From Poecilobothrus nobilitatus (lineage: Eukaryota; Arthropoda; Insecta; Diptera; Dolichopodidae): a stretch of 64,000 nucleotides of DNA. A program made the position numbers and the translations under genes. Under the pieces are notes generated by a model. That model saw only the letters and a program-made list of their open reading frames with translations, did no database searches and was not told where the DNA came from. Below, one piece after another: positions 54,501 through 62,870 of this stretch (the first letter of the stretch is position 1; every line of letters starts with the position of its first letter). Location: positions 240,213,825 through 240,277,824 of the forward strand of contig OX352774.1 in NCBI GenBank assembly GCA_947095535.1, read 5' to 3'.

Positions 54501-57500
54501 CTATTGTATGCAGATTCATTTGGTTGTGGTATAAAACCAGCATCGTAATTAATAATTACAGCTTCGTCGGCATTCCAACTAACACGACCTTGACCATAAT
54601 AATTCGGTCCACCAGTATAAACATCAAAACCACAACTTAAAGTTTTTCCGGGATATGTTAACATAAGATTTGCATCATATTTTCTTACTTCAGGATTATT
54701 ATATTGTGCTTGAATAGCTAATCTTTGAGTTGGATCACGATTTGCATCCCATTTTAACTCTAATGAAAGCTCTTTACGAGTTGGTAATGATGTAGCGCGT
54801 ACATTAACATTTATATCACGAACTCTGTAAAAAAATAATTATTAATTATTTTTCTTTTTAAAATACTTCAATAAAAAACTCACTTATCCCAATGAATATC
54901 GATTTGAAGTAATTTATTAACATCCTTTAGTAGTTTTGCTGATAACCAATACATTTCTTCTCGTCGTTTAAATTCTAAATAAGTATTTTTTTGACCACTA
55001 TTCAATCCTGTGTACTTAATCATAACACCATACGGATCTTTATCATAGGATCCACGAACATTTGCAAATATTTCAAGAGCACTTCGTCTATAGACAATAT
55101 CTGCAGTGACCTCTTCAAATGAAGGACTTCGAATGACAAGTTTTACAAATTTAATTACATGAATTCGTGTACTATTATCTTTATAGTTTCCATTTATTGT
55201 AATAGAATGATTTGTAAACCATGTTCCAGCAAAATCAAACTAAATGAAAAAAAAATTTTGCCCGTAAATATTTTAATATTTTCATTGTAATAAGTTTTTT
55301 ACCTTATAATCTTTAACTCTCATTTCTGTAATACCCAATTGCATTGTAGCTGAATCGAAATCAGGTACAGTAATATTAGCAAAGGTATTAATTGCAAACA
55401 AATTGCGTCTTGGGAAATGAATCAAAAAATTTCCTGTAATTTCTTTTTTCGGAGCATATCTTAAACCAGTACTGATAGCATGTGCTGTGCCATTCTTATC
55501 AACATTTTCATATCTAATACAAAAATGAAAAAAAAATTTAAAACGTTTTTTATAATATATTTTGAACTTACTTAATACCACAACCAAAATCAATATTAGC
55601 TTTGGGTCTCTCAACTTCAAATTTAACTAAAGTCATTGATTTACTTCGTCGTTCAACATACACATCAGCTTCAGTTCGAATAAACATAAATCTTAAATCT
55701 GTGTTATATGCTTTATCCATTAGATCCGGAGCATTATTATAAGTTAATTTACACTCTGTATGAGCTAAAATAGACAACCAAACGAAATTTCCGGCAAAAT
55801 TTAATCTTGGATATGCTGATGTTACTAATTTCATGTTTGCTTTATAATCTGTACGCGTTTTTTTACTTCGATTCTCTAACACTGATTCAAATTCAACTTT
55901 TTCTTTTTCATTTTCCTCAAACTATTATTATAAACAATTTTAAATTAACTTTAGATATAATAAATTAGTTGTTTAATATTTTACTCACCCTATAATCCAT
56001 TCTAAGTTTTGTTGAAGTCTTAATTTCACTCTCTGTAACGTAGCCATACAGCCGAGCTTGTAATTTTTTAGTTTCAAAAAGGACATCAATTTCACTTTGT
56101 TTTATACCATTTTTTCCACTAATTTTTAGCGTACCAGACATCCCAGCTATTATAGCTTCATTAACATACAATTTAAATTGCGGCACATACATGTAGCCAT
56201 TACGAATTTCTGTACGATTCATATTTGCATAAAGAGCTAAATTTTTTTGTCCATTATTATCAACAAAAAATTCAAATCTTTTATCATCTGGATCGTCCTT
56301 ATAAAATCCAACAGCTGAATAAGAATTATTTGCTAATGTAAATCCTAATGATGCATTTAATGCATTCGGCACTTTTGTAACGTTAGCAGTAAGAATTCTT
56401 CTTAACACAGATTTTGGTGTATGGAACACTAATGACCATTCTGTTTTATCATCAATTTGATCCCATCTGTATTCGACCAAAAACTTTTTAATACTTAAAT
56501 CAGTTTTTTCTAAATGTACCCGAATATTCATTGGACCACTTAATAAAAGACCAGGATAGCTTTTATTTGTTGCATTACTAACATCTGGTAAACTATAATG
56601 AGAGCATATTTTTAAACCAAGTCCACTATCTAATATGGGCCAAGTGCATGTTGTATTTGATGAACGTTTTTCAATACCAGTCTGTTGTAATTCTTCACCA
56701 TTCTTAAAAACAATTAAATCTGATTTAGCACTGAAAATTTCATTTTTATCTTGTGGTAAACTAAATGATGCTGAAACTAATTTTGATTCACGAACTTTAA
56801 CATTACTTTCTAAATGTGAACTTGAATATAAATTTGATTTTACTCTTATTCCAGATCCAGCATAATAAAAATCTGATTCCATTGTTGTTAAAACATCAAT
56901 GGAAACACTTGGTTTGATTTTACCTTCAATATCAAAACTCCAATCACCTTCATCTTTTAAACGTTTAAGATTTCCAGATAATCGTAAATCAATTGATGAT
57001 GCACCAAAAGCTTTAATTGCTAATGGTAAACCAGATGATAATGGTACATTATATGATGCATCTAAGAAAACACCAGATTGAGAATAATTAATTTCACGTC
57101 CAGATAATACTGTTGCAGCTATTTGGAACGGATTTAATTTTTGAGCTAAACCCATTACTTCACCCATTCCGTCTATTGAAACATATCTTAAATCATTTCC
57201 AAAAACTCTCAGACCTAAAGTTGCTCTTGGTTTTCCATGGTCATATTTTAGTTTATACCCTAATTGATCAATTTCTTTCTGAATTTCACGATTATGATAC
57301 TTTATTTTATCAGGATTATTTTCATTGTGATCTTGTTCAAAAGTATAATCTTCGTATTCTTCATTTTGCATAGCTGATCGCTTTAAGCGCAGCTTTTCTA
57401 AATCTAAAAAGTCTTCTGTAAGATAAAAATTAATTGATTTTGAAATGTTCTCCTAAAATTAATTATATTACCATTTGAATTGTCAGATTTTTCATCACCC

Positions 57501-60500
57501 ATAAATCGATTCATGAATTTCAATTTATTTCGAACAAAATCTGAATTAAATGGACCCTTTGGGCCAAACATAGAAACAACAAATTGTTCAAAACCTTGAG
57601 AACGTGTTGTAATTTCAAAGAAATTTACTGATTCACCAAATAGATCAGCAGTGAAATTCAAACTTAATATTTTCGGTAGATATGAATCAGTACCAAATAT
57701 TACATTTCCTTCAGCTTCAGCACCTAAATTAATTCAAAACAAAAATGTTTGTAAAACTTGATCCTTAAATCAACTAGAAAACCCAGTTAAAACTTACCAA
57801 AATTGTATTCATCAAAAAATAAACTGTACTCATAATTTCTTGAGAATTTTCTTATGTCTTTTCTAAATTTAGTTCCTAAATCATCATCAGCCAATAGACC
57901 TTGAGCTTCAACACGAACTGGTGATGCAGATTTAGCAACATTTTTTAAATGTGACCATACAAATGAACCAACTTGATTAATTTCTTCGGCTTCAAGAATT
58001 CTTTTAATTTCACTAATTGAAATGTAATCAGGACATCTCATTAACTGTAAATAACTTAAAATTCTTATTTCAGAATTGATCATAAAATCCCTGTAAATAT
58101 CTAAAAAATATTCTTTATTTCGTTGACAATCATGTCTTCTAAATGCTAGAACCATTTCAACGCGGGTCTCTACCGATAACATATCTTCATTTTGTATTAA
58201 ATTTTTTAATTTATTTTCAAAATTTTCTGTCATCACTCCAATATTTCCTATTCCTTTCAGCAAAATTGTCAAACGTTCATGAACTCTTCTCTCATTTAAA
58301 TTAGATTGTAATAGTTCTAAGAATTCTTCTTCTAATTTCTCAACAATTTTCAAAACAGTTGGATTTTTCGAGCATTCTGGATTATGACGACAGAATGTAT
58401 GTACAACAGCTGTAGCTCCTAATGTATATTCTGCATTAACTTTCTTTTTACTATACTCTAGTAAAGTATAAAATGTTTCTAAAGTTTCTTCATCTGGTCT
58501 TAATAAAAATGATAATGATGTCATCCAACTTTGGGCAGTTTCTTTTGGGATCGTTTCTGCAATAATTTCATCTCTCATCAATTGATAAGATGCTGTACTA
58601 CCGATATATGGAAGACTTTCTAAAACATGATTTCTAAAAGTATAAATAAAATAATTTAAAATTGAACTAATAATAACACTTTAATTGTTTTAAGAAACCT
58701 TCCATTTCCGCTTTCACAAACACTAGCTGATCTATGTAAGAGTTGATGCAAAGCTTTATATGACAAAACACGTGCAGTTTCCAAAAATTTTGTAAATGTT
58801 TCAATAAATTCACGTTTAATATTAGGAAAACCAAGATCACACATTTTTTTTAATAAATCACGTGACGCTTTAATTTCTCCATGTGTTGGTTTTAAAGATG
58901 GTGTATGATCAAATTCTAATGTTGAACGTCGTTTAATCACATTTGCATCTATAGAAATTGATCGATGGTTATCGATTTCAATAAAAAATTTTACTTAAAT
59001 TTATTTTTTCTTTCTTTAATTTACCTTCATTATATGCATCATAATTTTCTGATGGTTTATATGCTTCTTCTTTATCTAAAATTAATTTTGTCCTTGAAAT
59101 AGTAACAGCACCACTCATATTATTTGAAAATGGTATTAATTGATGTCTTTCATAGCAACTAATTTTTTTATATATATGATGATCAACGGTAAGCTGGTAC
59201 ACAATACAAAAAAAAAAATGACAATATGATCCAGTTTTTTCTTTTCAAACACTTTTTTAATTAAAGAAGTTTATTAAAATTAAAAAATGAAATTTTTAAA
59301 AATTTTCTTTGCTATTAATTTAACTATAGGATATTAAAACACATCATTAAGATTAAATATTATCTATGTAAAAAGTTCTAAATGAATAAATTATGAATCA
59401 GTATGGGGTTTGTAGGTTCATATATCATAAAATATAATGATTCATTAATATAAGCTTATAAATTCCACATTGAATCAAACTGATTAATTTTAAATGGTTC
59501 TGTATAATAACAAAAAAATATTCAATTATTTTAAAAGTAGAAGGAGAAGCAGCAGTAGCGGCGTTTTTTTTTTGGTAAGTATTTTTATATTATAATATTA
59601 AGAAAAATTGGATATCATTTTGATAAAATTGGACGACTTAACACCTTAACATGTCAAGTAAAAATTCAGAGGTGTTAAAACTTTACACTTTTTCTTTAAA
59701 ATAATTTTGTCTTTCAGTGTAGACGTTTCAAGCTAATATGTTGCAACGCATCATCAAAATTAAAAAATAACAATTTTCGAAGATTTTTTTTTTGAAAATT
59801 TAAAGAAAATTTTTTTTCTTTAAATAAAGATATAAAAGGGGTTTTAAACTTTTATCATATTATAAATTTCAAATAAATAAACAGATAAATTTCCGTTTTT
59901 GTTTTTTTTTTTATATCAAAATAGATACACTTAAATTTTGTAAAATATTTAACTTACATTACAATAACTATTTGAATTTAATATTGGCCATATAACTTTA
60001 TCATCACGAAATTGATATGGTGTTGTTTGTAATATTGATTGCATTTTAATATGATTACGACATGAATCCATATTTTTAATTTTTTTTATTAAAACATTTG
60101 TACCATCAGCACCTTCTAAATTATATGCAACATTACATATACCAGATATATCAGTTTCTGTTGTATTCATATCAACATCAAAACGTAACATTGTATTTTG
60201 TAATTGACTTATAATACCTTTTTTAAAATTAAGAACCCATATTGGTTCATTTATATTTGGGCATACTTCATTTATTAAACCATCATGAAATGAAAATTTT
60301 AATTCATATTTTTCTAATGCCATACTTAATTCATAACTTTTATTATGTAATGTTATATCAAGATTTTGTTTTTTTATTGTATCTTGTAAATTTGTTGTTG
60401 TTGTATCTGTTGTTTCACCATAATCATAATTATAATCATATACAATATTTGGTTCATCATCATCATCATTAATACCATTCATATTTGTTGTATCATTTAT

Positions 60501-60787
60501 ACCATCATCATTATTATCCATTGTAAATAATGATAATTTTGATGATGGTAATAATTCACGTAATTCAACATTTGTTAATGTTAATATACCTTCACATTTT
60601 CTTGGAAATAATAAATTTATTTTACTTGTTAAATATAAATCTGATGTATTTTCACCGCTACCATAAAATTCAGTACGTATATGTACACCATAATCATATT
60701 TATAACGTATTTTATTATTCCAATGAAATTTATCTTGATCTAAATCACATATTGGTCTTCCACATATTTTTGGATTTTTTAATGGAT
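42042..60787 (-). CDS. Apoltp: Large lipid transfer protein, probably apolipoprotein lipid transfer particle (apoLTP I/II precursor); 23 exons, 5' end missing
   Basis: Twenty-three exons join in frame through GT-AG introns to give 4,378 codons and a TAA stop at 42042-42044. Exons run 60787-59958, 59193-59025, 58948-58699, 58633-57798, 57723-57472, 57415-55989, 55921-55572, 55513-55303, 55239-54884, 54824-54118, 54033-51186, 51096-50947, 50615-50243, 50159-49914, 49444-48339, 48265-48031, 47966-47681, 47611-46958, 46877-46708, 46227-46138, 46057-45474, 44350-43900, 42596-42042. Order of parts, counting from the first visible codon: lipid-binding beta domain (1-330), helical domain (335-690), furin site RLKR (789-792), long beta-rich region (793-3370), helical stretch (3372-3750), VWD (about 3763-3940), C8-like cysteines (to 4045), VWA-like domain (4045-4194), acidic tail. 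Family known: secreted haemolymph lipoprotein precursors. Inference: the length favours apoLTP over apolipophorin (about 3,350 residues). The start codon and signal peptide lie upstream and were not found. Confidence 0.85.
42731..43455. mobile_element. Foldback-like element with subrepeats, in the last intron
   Basis: The left side has AACTTGACGTTTCATGAT, AAAAAGACATTTAGACCC, GGACATTTAACATTTG; the right side inverted has CAGTTGACGTTTTTATTTGA, AAAAGACATTTAGCAAAA twice and GGACATTTGATTAACGG. The arms are built of degenerate ACATTTA-type words rather than one long exact repeat. Confidence 0.45.
43592..43774 (-). mobile_element. tRNA-derived SINE, family A, in the last intron of the lipid transfer protein gene
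   Basis: Same layout as the copy at 14.3 kb: TTTCTCTGCCACATAAATGT, CCTTTCCTGTTCAGGCGTG, GCGGGATTCGAACTCACAC and CCCACTAGGCCACCAAGGC. It is in the same orientation as the gene and lies between exons 22 and 23. Confidence 0.7.
43900..44350 (-). CDS. Apoltp: Visible exon 22: VWA-like domain
   Basis: The exon encodes residues 4044-4194; the junction restores histidine to give DKCVHCDLTNGTY. The pattern DSADVVFIVEAKPCN, then IMTVVNALDKELTDAK, RYSVITFGGR and GVSKIFILLPCSSCS resembles a von Willebrand A-type Rossmann fold (strand, helix, strand). The metal-site DxSxS motif is absent (VEAKPCN instead). The VWA reading is inference from pattern only. Donor GTAAGT. Confidence 0.86.
44845..44915. repeat. 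Short tandem and hairpin in an intron
   Basis: GTCTGTTAAGAGGT occurs twice in a row, followed by GAGATCTCCTCTGTTAAGAG and GAGGAGACTC, which can fold back. It sits in the 1.1-kb intron between exons 21 and 22. Confidence 0.4.
45474..46057 (-). CDS. Apoltp: Visible exon 21: end of VWD domain and C8-like cysteine region
   Basis: The exon encodes residues 3850-4043. TAGLLGTMNNEPFDDLTKAD is the typical late VWD motif (G-L-x-G-x-x-N-x-x-x-x-D-D). It is followed by a C8-like region with regularly spaced cysteines (ELCDEFF, FTNCFEF, YKMCLDM, KGACTAALGYIEACDAI) and DKCV at the end. Donor GTGAGT, phase 2. Confidence 0.9.
46138..46227 (-). CDS. Apoltp: Visible exon 20: VWD domain, 90-bp exon
   Basis: Thirty codons (residues 3820-3849), VLIRNGKVVSTRKLTLLTDK then YHLEIDINGD, phase 0 at both ends. 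They continue the beta strands of the VWD fold. Acceptor GATTTAG, donor GTAAGT. The intron before it (480 bp) contains a local duplication. Confidence 0.84.
46430..46640. repeat. Imperfect tandem duplication inside an intron of the lipid transfer protein gene
   Basis: CTGATTTATTGAATACA (about 46380), CTGATTTATTAAATACA (about 46515), TTATTCTTTAATGCTTTAA and TTTTGATGCTTTAAATCGCC recur at about 130 bp in the exon 19/20 intron. A perfect small hairpin GGACCTT-GGA-AAGGTCC lies at 46556-46572. Confidence 0.4.
46708..46877 (-). CDS. Apoltp: Visible exon 19: start of von Willebrand type D domain
   Basis: The exon encodes residues 3763-3819: AHSLLIGNRHYMTFDKKFIG matches the opening of VWD domains (G-x-x-H-Y-x-T-F-D). 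The canonical GDP before HY is replaced by GNR here. The next cysteine is in NTDQCSYLLAHDF, as expected for this fold. Acceptor TTAACAG, donor GTAAGT. Confidence 0.88.
46958..47611 (-). CDS. Apoltp: Visible exon 18: helical stretch leading to VWD domain
   Basis: The exon encodes residues 3546-3762. It opens FIYNRTNKIAESPYYSQFSS, has charged helices (GKELNEVITELLHELEKLKE), then a predicted sheet segment ending TWLPPYSG just before the VWD fold. Acceptor TTTCTAG, donor GTAATA. Confidence 0.88.
47681..47966 (-). CDS. Apoltp: Visible exon 17: helical stretch
   Basis: The exon encodes residues 3450-3544: IKASYHKALEILARFLHGES, then LSKLMEAGIEKYDKFIKDLH, ending AWNVSKEIF. Acceptor CAATATAG, donor GTAAGT, leaving in phase 1. 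Confidence 0.87.
48031..48265 (-). CDS. Apoltp: Visible exon 16: helical stretch
   Basis: The exon encodes residues 3371-3449, starting ELQVLEEDIEDFRKFVNSSY and helical in character (LRDHIESLPKIFSEFWQVMG). Acceptor TTCGTCAG, donor GTAAAT. Confidence 0.86.
48339..49444 (-). CDS. Apoltp: Visible exon 15: end of beta region and start of helical stretch
   Basis: The exon encodes residues 3003-3370. It begins PTNESQRFFAELSYPKRTLS, continues through GFNWISLPLEGNDREHEKAV and VIELLKFGIKLDYCDDPSHLL, and ends with predicted amphipathic helices (DIKEKLKQIGDSFYESFSDG). Acceptor AAATTAG, donor GTATGT, phase 2. Confidence 0.9.
49580..49635. repeat. Short direct duplication in an intron
   Basis: AACACAAGTGTTATGCATGA occurs twice, about 35 bp apart, in the 469-bp intron between exons 14 and 15. 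Confidence 0.5.
49914..50159 (-). CDS. Apoltp: Visible exon 14: beta-rich region
   Basis: The exon encodes residues 2921-3002 (DMKHAEVFDLKKSKEFNLTG to MENNTT), phase 0 at both ends. Acceptor AAATTAG, donor GTAAGT. Confidence 0.88.
50243..50615 (-). CDS. Apoltp: Visible exon 13: beta-rich region
   Basis: The exon encodes residues 2797-2920, starting GSSYRYMKGTWPTNSAFF and ending HDAEFPDY. Acceptor TTAAATAG, donor GTAAGT, leaving in phase 0. Confidence 0.88.
50947..51096 (-). CDS. Apoltp: Visible exon 12: small beta-region exon
   Basis: This 150-bp exon runs between the acceptor GATTTCAG and the donor GTAAAT, phases 2 in and 2 out. It encodes residues 2747-2795 (CTLKSPASRKLFETDLNMMS, ending LRGDINFTTHG). 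A 331-bp AT-rich intron follows. Confidence 0.84.
51186..54033 (-). CDS. Apoltp: Visible exon 11: 2.85-kb exon, main beta-rich lipid-binding core
   Basis: This largest exon encodes residues 1797-2745 without a stop. It is a long run of amphipathic beta strands (for example TGRFGFIEKNRHAVAML, VGYFVNYTALMEQDIKTYDL) with a short acidic patch (EEGEDEEIDFND). The acceptor is chosen by phase: the AG before GTAAGGTGAGTC gives G-K-V-S-L-R-S-P-F-E-G and keeps the frame, whereas the AG five bases downstream would break it. Donor GTAAGT-like (GTAAG), phase 2. Confidence 0.93.
54118..54824 (-). CDS. Apoltp: Visible exon 10: beta-rich lipid-binding region
   Basis: The exon encodes residues 1561-1796, starting VRDINVNVRATSLPTRKELS and containing LSCGFDVYTGGPNYYGQGRV and several sequons. 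Acceptor TTTTACAG, donor GTAGGT, leaving in phase 1. Confidence 0.89.
54884..55239 (-). CDS. Apoltp: Visible exon 9: beta-rich lipid-binding region
   Basis: The frame is open from the acceptor CATTTAG to the donor GTGAGT and encodes residues 1443-1560, beginning FDFAGTWFTNHSITINGNY and ending LLQIDIHWDK. An internal methionine is far from the start, so this exon is easily missed by searches that need an ATG. Both phases match the neighbours. Confidence 0.86.
55303..55513 (-). CDS. Apoltp: Visible exon 8: beta-rich lipid-binding region
   Basis: The acceptor is GTATTAG and the donor GTAAAA. The exon encodes residues 1373-1442 (YENVDKNGTAHAISTGLRY, then FLIHFPRRNLFAINTFANIT). Its phase-2 junction with exon 7 restores lysine. 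Confidence 0.87.
55572..55921 (-). CDS. Apoltp: Visible exon 7: beta-rich lipid-binding region
   Basis: The exon begins FEENEKEKVEFESVLENRS after the acceptor AATAATAG and ends before GTAAGT in phase 2. It encodes residues 1256-1371. Alternating hydrophobic and polar strands (MKLVTSAYPRLNFAGNFVWL) fit the long amphipathic beta-strand region of this family. Confidence 0.88.
55989..57415 (-). CDS. Apoltp: Visible exon 6: furin cleavage site and start of the large C-terminal fragment
   Basis: The exon encodes residues 780-1255. Near its start LEKLRLKR is followed by SAMQNEE, a furin-type R-X-K-R site (57389-57378) that would separate the small N-terminal apoprotein from the large C-terminal one. 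The rest is beta-rich and of the open-sheet type (DUF1943-like) seen in this superfamily, with several N-glycosylation sequons. Donor GTGAGT, phase 0. Confidence 0.92.
57472..57723 (-). CDS. Apoltp: Visible exon 5: beta-sheet segment before the cleavage site
   Basis: The acceptor is AATTTAG and the donor GTAATA. The exon encodes residues 697-779 with the strong family motif GNVIFGTDSYLPKILSLNFT, then DLFGESVNFFEITTRSQGFE and FGPKGPF. The intron that follows is only 56 bp and sits just before the exon carrying the cleavage site. Confidence 0.92.
57798..58633 (-). CDS. Apoltp: Visible exon 4: helical domain and start of following sheet
   Basis: The exon encodes residues 417-695. Repeated amphipathic helices (LLKGIGNIGV, then LAFRRHDCQRNKEYFLDIYRD) lead to the family block NQVGSFVWSHLKNVAKSASP and then KFSRNYEYSLFFDEYNFG, as in insect lipophorin-type proteins. 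The donor is GTAAGT, leaving in phase 1. Confidence 0.92.
58699..58948 (-). CDS. Apoltp: Visible exon 3: start of helical lipovitellin-like domain
   Basis: The acceptor is CTATAG and the donor GTTTCT, a weak donor but the one that keeps the frame. The exon encodes residues 334-416, with amphipathic helices (for example IKASRDLLKKMCDLGF) and a conserved-looking ALHQLLHRSASVCESGNG. The phase-2 junction restores arginine and continues into NHVLESLPYIGS of the next exon. Confidence 0.87.
59025..59193 (-). CDS. Apoltp: Visible exon 2: end of N-terminal beta domain
   Basis: The exon starts after TACCAG and ends before GTAAAT; phases 0 in, 1 out. It encodes residues 278-333, including SCYERHQLIPFSNNMSGAV, a family-like stretch that leads into the helical domain. 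The last codon is completed by the next exon to aspartate. Confidence 0.85.
59958..60787 (-). CDS. Apoltp: Visible exon 1: N-terminal lipid-binding beta domain
   Basis: The acceptor follows TATTTTAG and the donor is GTAAGT; the exon enters in phase 1 and leaves in phase 0. It encodes residues 1-277 of the visible protein. An early cysteine cluster (PKICGRPICD) is followed by a pattern typical of the N-terminal beta barrel of large lipid transfer proteins (KYDYGVHIRTEFYGSG, then FPRKCEGILTLTNVELREL). A low-complexity acidic and threonine-rich insert (DDDDEPN, then TTDTTTTN) sits in the middle. A hydrophobic leader is not encoded here, so at least one 5' exon is missing. Confidence 0.88.
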
Positions 60788-61055
60788 CTAAAATATTTAG
60801 TAAAAGATTAATTTGTAAAAACAAAAAAAAAAAAATAAATCAAAATTAATACATATTAAAAATATAAAATTAATATAAACACCCTTAAGTATAATAAATT
60901 TTTAATAATATTTTTATTAACCCCTTTTGTTAATTTTATTTATATACGCAAAATTCAAAATTTTCATCATAAAATAAAAGAAAAAACATTAAAGTAGCCT
61001 TTGGGGAAAAAAAATATATAAATTTTTGGGATCCTTATTTTATATACTTTCGTTA
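60788..61055. other. Upstream intron side of visible exon 1
   Basis: The first visible exon begins with a splice acceptor, so this is intron. I could not identify a leader exon in it. Confidence 0.6.
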
Positions 61056-62870
61056 AATCGACTGACAATAATGCCGATTTTTTTCTTTCGACTAAATGTC
61101 GACCTTCCAAAATGTTGACTAAGCAAATCTAAACATTGACTCTAATAATATCGACAAAAACATCGATTTTTATAATTTTTTTTTATTTTATAAATAGAAG
61201 CGTAGCTTTATTATACCCTACACATTAAGTATAGGGTATATTAACTTTGGTATGGTGTTTGTAACCACCAAAAGGAAGCGAGTTAGGTATAGACATATAT
61301 ATATATTCTGAATCAGGATCACCGCCGGAGTCGATTTAGCGATGTTCGTTCGTCCGTCCGTCCGTCCGTACGCACGATAACTCAAAAAATAATGATGCTA
61401 TCTTGATGAAATTTATACTGTAGGTTAACAATGACTAAGGTAAGGCGGAGATTGTAAATGGGCGAAATCGGACCATGCGTTCGAGTAACTCCCATAAAAC
61501 TTCCAAAACCTAATACGCATATTTTCGAAATTAATAAAGATAGAAACTTAAAATTTTGTACGAGGGTGTGTTTTTCTGAATCCCTGATATCCCCAAAATT
61601 TGAGATGAAGTGGAGTGGTTGTTCGGGTACCTCCCATACAACTCCCAAAACCGAACATGCATATCTTCGAAATTAATAAAGATAGGAACTTCAAATTTGA
61701 TAGGAGGGTGCTGTTTCCTAATTCCCTGATTTGCCTAAAATTTGAGATGAATTGGAGTGGTCGTTCGGGTACCTCCCATACAACTCCCAAAACCGAACAT
61801 GCATATCTTCGAAATTAATAAAGACAGAAACTTCAAATTTGGTACAAGGGTGTTGTTTCCTGAATCCCTGATTTGTCCAGAATTTAAGATGAATTAGAAT
61901 GGTTGTTCGGGTATCTGCCACACAACTCCTAAGACCAAACAAGCATATCTTCGAAATTAATAAATATATAAACTTGAAATTTGATATAAGAATGTTCTAC
62001 CCTGTTGATGTCTCTAAAATTTGAGATGAATTGGGGTGGTGGTCCGCGTGCCTTCACACACTTCCCAAGACCTAACAATCATATTTTCGAATTTAATAAA
62101 GATAGAAACCTGAAATTTTGTACAAAGGTTGTAACAGCATTTATTTTTTTTAGCTTGTATTAAATACCTAACTAAAATAACTTATGGATTTTTAATTTAA
62201 TTTGAATGTTTTAAGTGTAGGGTATAAATAAGTCGGTTGCATCGACTTACTGTTATTTTTACTTGTTTTTGAAATATTTATGTAAAAAAATTATTTTTCA
62301 TATGAAACTGTGAAAACTCAATATTATGAAATATAATGTATCGACATTATAAATAGTATAGTATTAATTTTACAGTTACGATACATTATAAGTATTGATT
62401 TTAGAGTTGAATTCAAAATTGGGGGCAAAATTAATTTTTTTTTTCATATATATAAAAATGTCAAAATTTTTTTGCAAGTTTTTAGAAAAAAAATATTTTT
62501 TATAGAGAAATATCAAAATTTAATACTTTGATATATGGAAGCCTGTAAGCATTAATATACTATTAGTATTAATTTTAGAAGTGAATTAATTCAATATCAG
62601 GATTGTCTCCTTTTCGAAAATATTTATATAATATTATATGAATGTAAAATTTTTAATTATGAAAGATTTTAAGAGTTCGATTCAAAATTAGAATTGCCCA
62701 TTTTTCCAGAATTTTTATATACATATGTATGTCTATACGTCAGATTACATACATAGAATACATAGGACATTTTTTCCATGTTAACATTCCAAGAATCGTT
62801 AAATTTTAGAAGTCGATATATTTCACGTCAACATTTTTGAATCAATATTTTGTAAATCGACATTTTAATA
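61056..62870. mobile_element. Foldback-like arms of TCGAC-type subrepeats enclosing another element
   Basis: On the left (61056-61170) words ATGTCGAC, ATGTTGAC, ACATTGAC, ATATCGAC recur about every 20-30 bp; on the right (62776-62870) the inverse words GTCGATAT, GTCAACAT, ATCAATAT, ATCGACAT recur. The 61211-62227 TIR element lies between them. The pairing is suggestive, not proven. Confidence 0.35.
61211..62227 (+). mobile_element. Non-autonomous TIR element with five 142-bp internal repeats
   Basis: It starts TTATACCCTACACATTAAG and ends with the inverse (GTGTAGGGTATAAA). Near the left end GGGTATA (61234-61240) folds back on TATACCC (61212-61218). A CCGT run (61351-61369) is followed by GCACGATAACTCAAAAAA, the same order as in the 9.2-10.7 kb element read in reverse. 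CGAAATTAATAAA recurs at 61526, 61668, 61810, 61952 and 62088. Overlapping open frames in the repeats are by-products of the repetition. Confidence 0.65.

Noticed and set aside
56635..57373. Plus-strand open frames across 56.6-57.4 kb
   Set aside because: They lie antisense to a well-supported exon and have no family-like motifs.
61382..61942. Overlapping open frames on both strands at 61.4-61.9 kb
   Set aside because: They repeat each other with the 142-bp unit and exist on both strands; they come from the tandem repeat, not from a gene.
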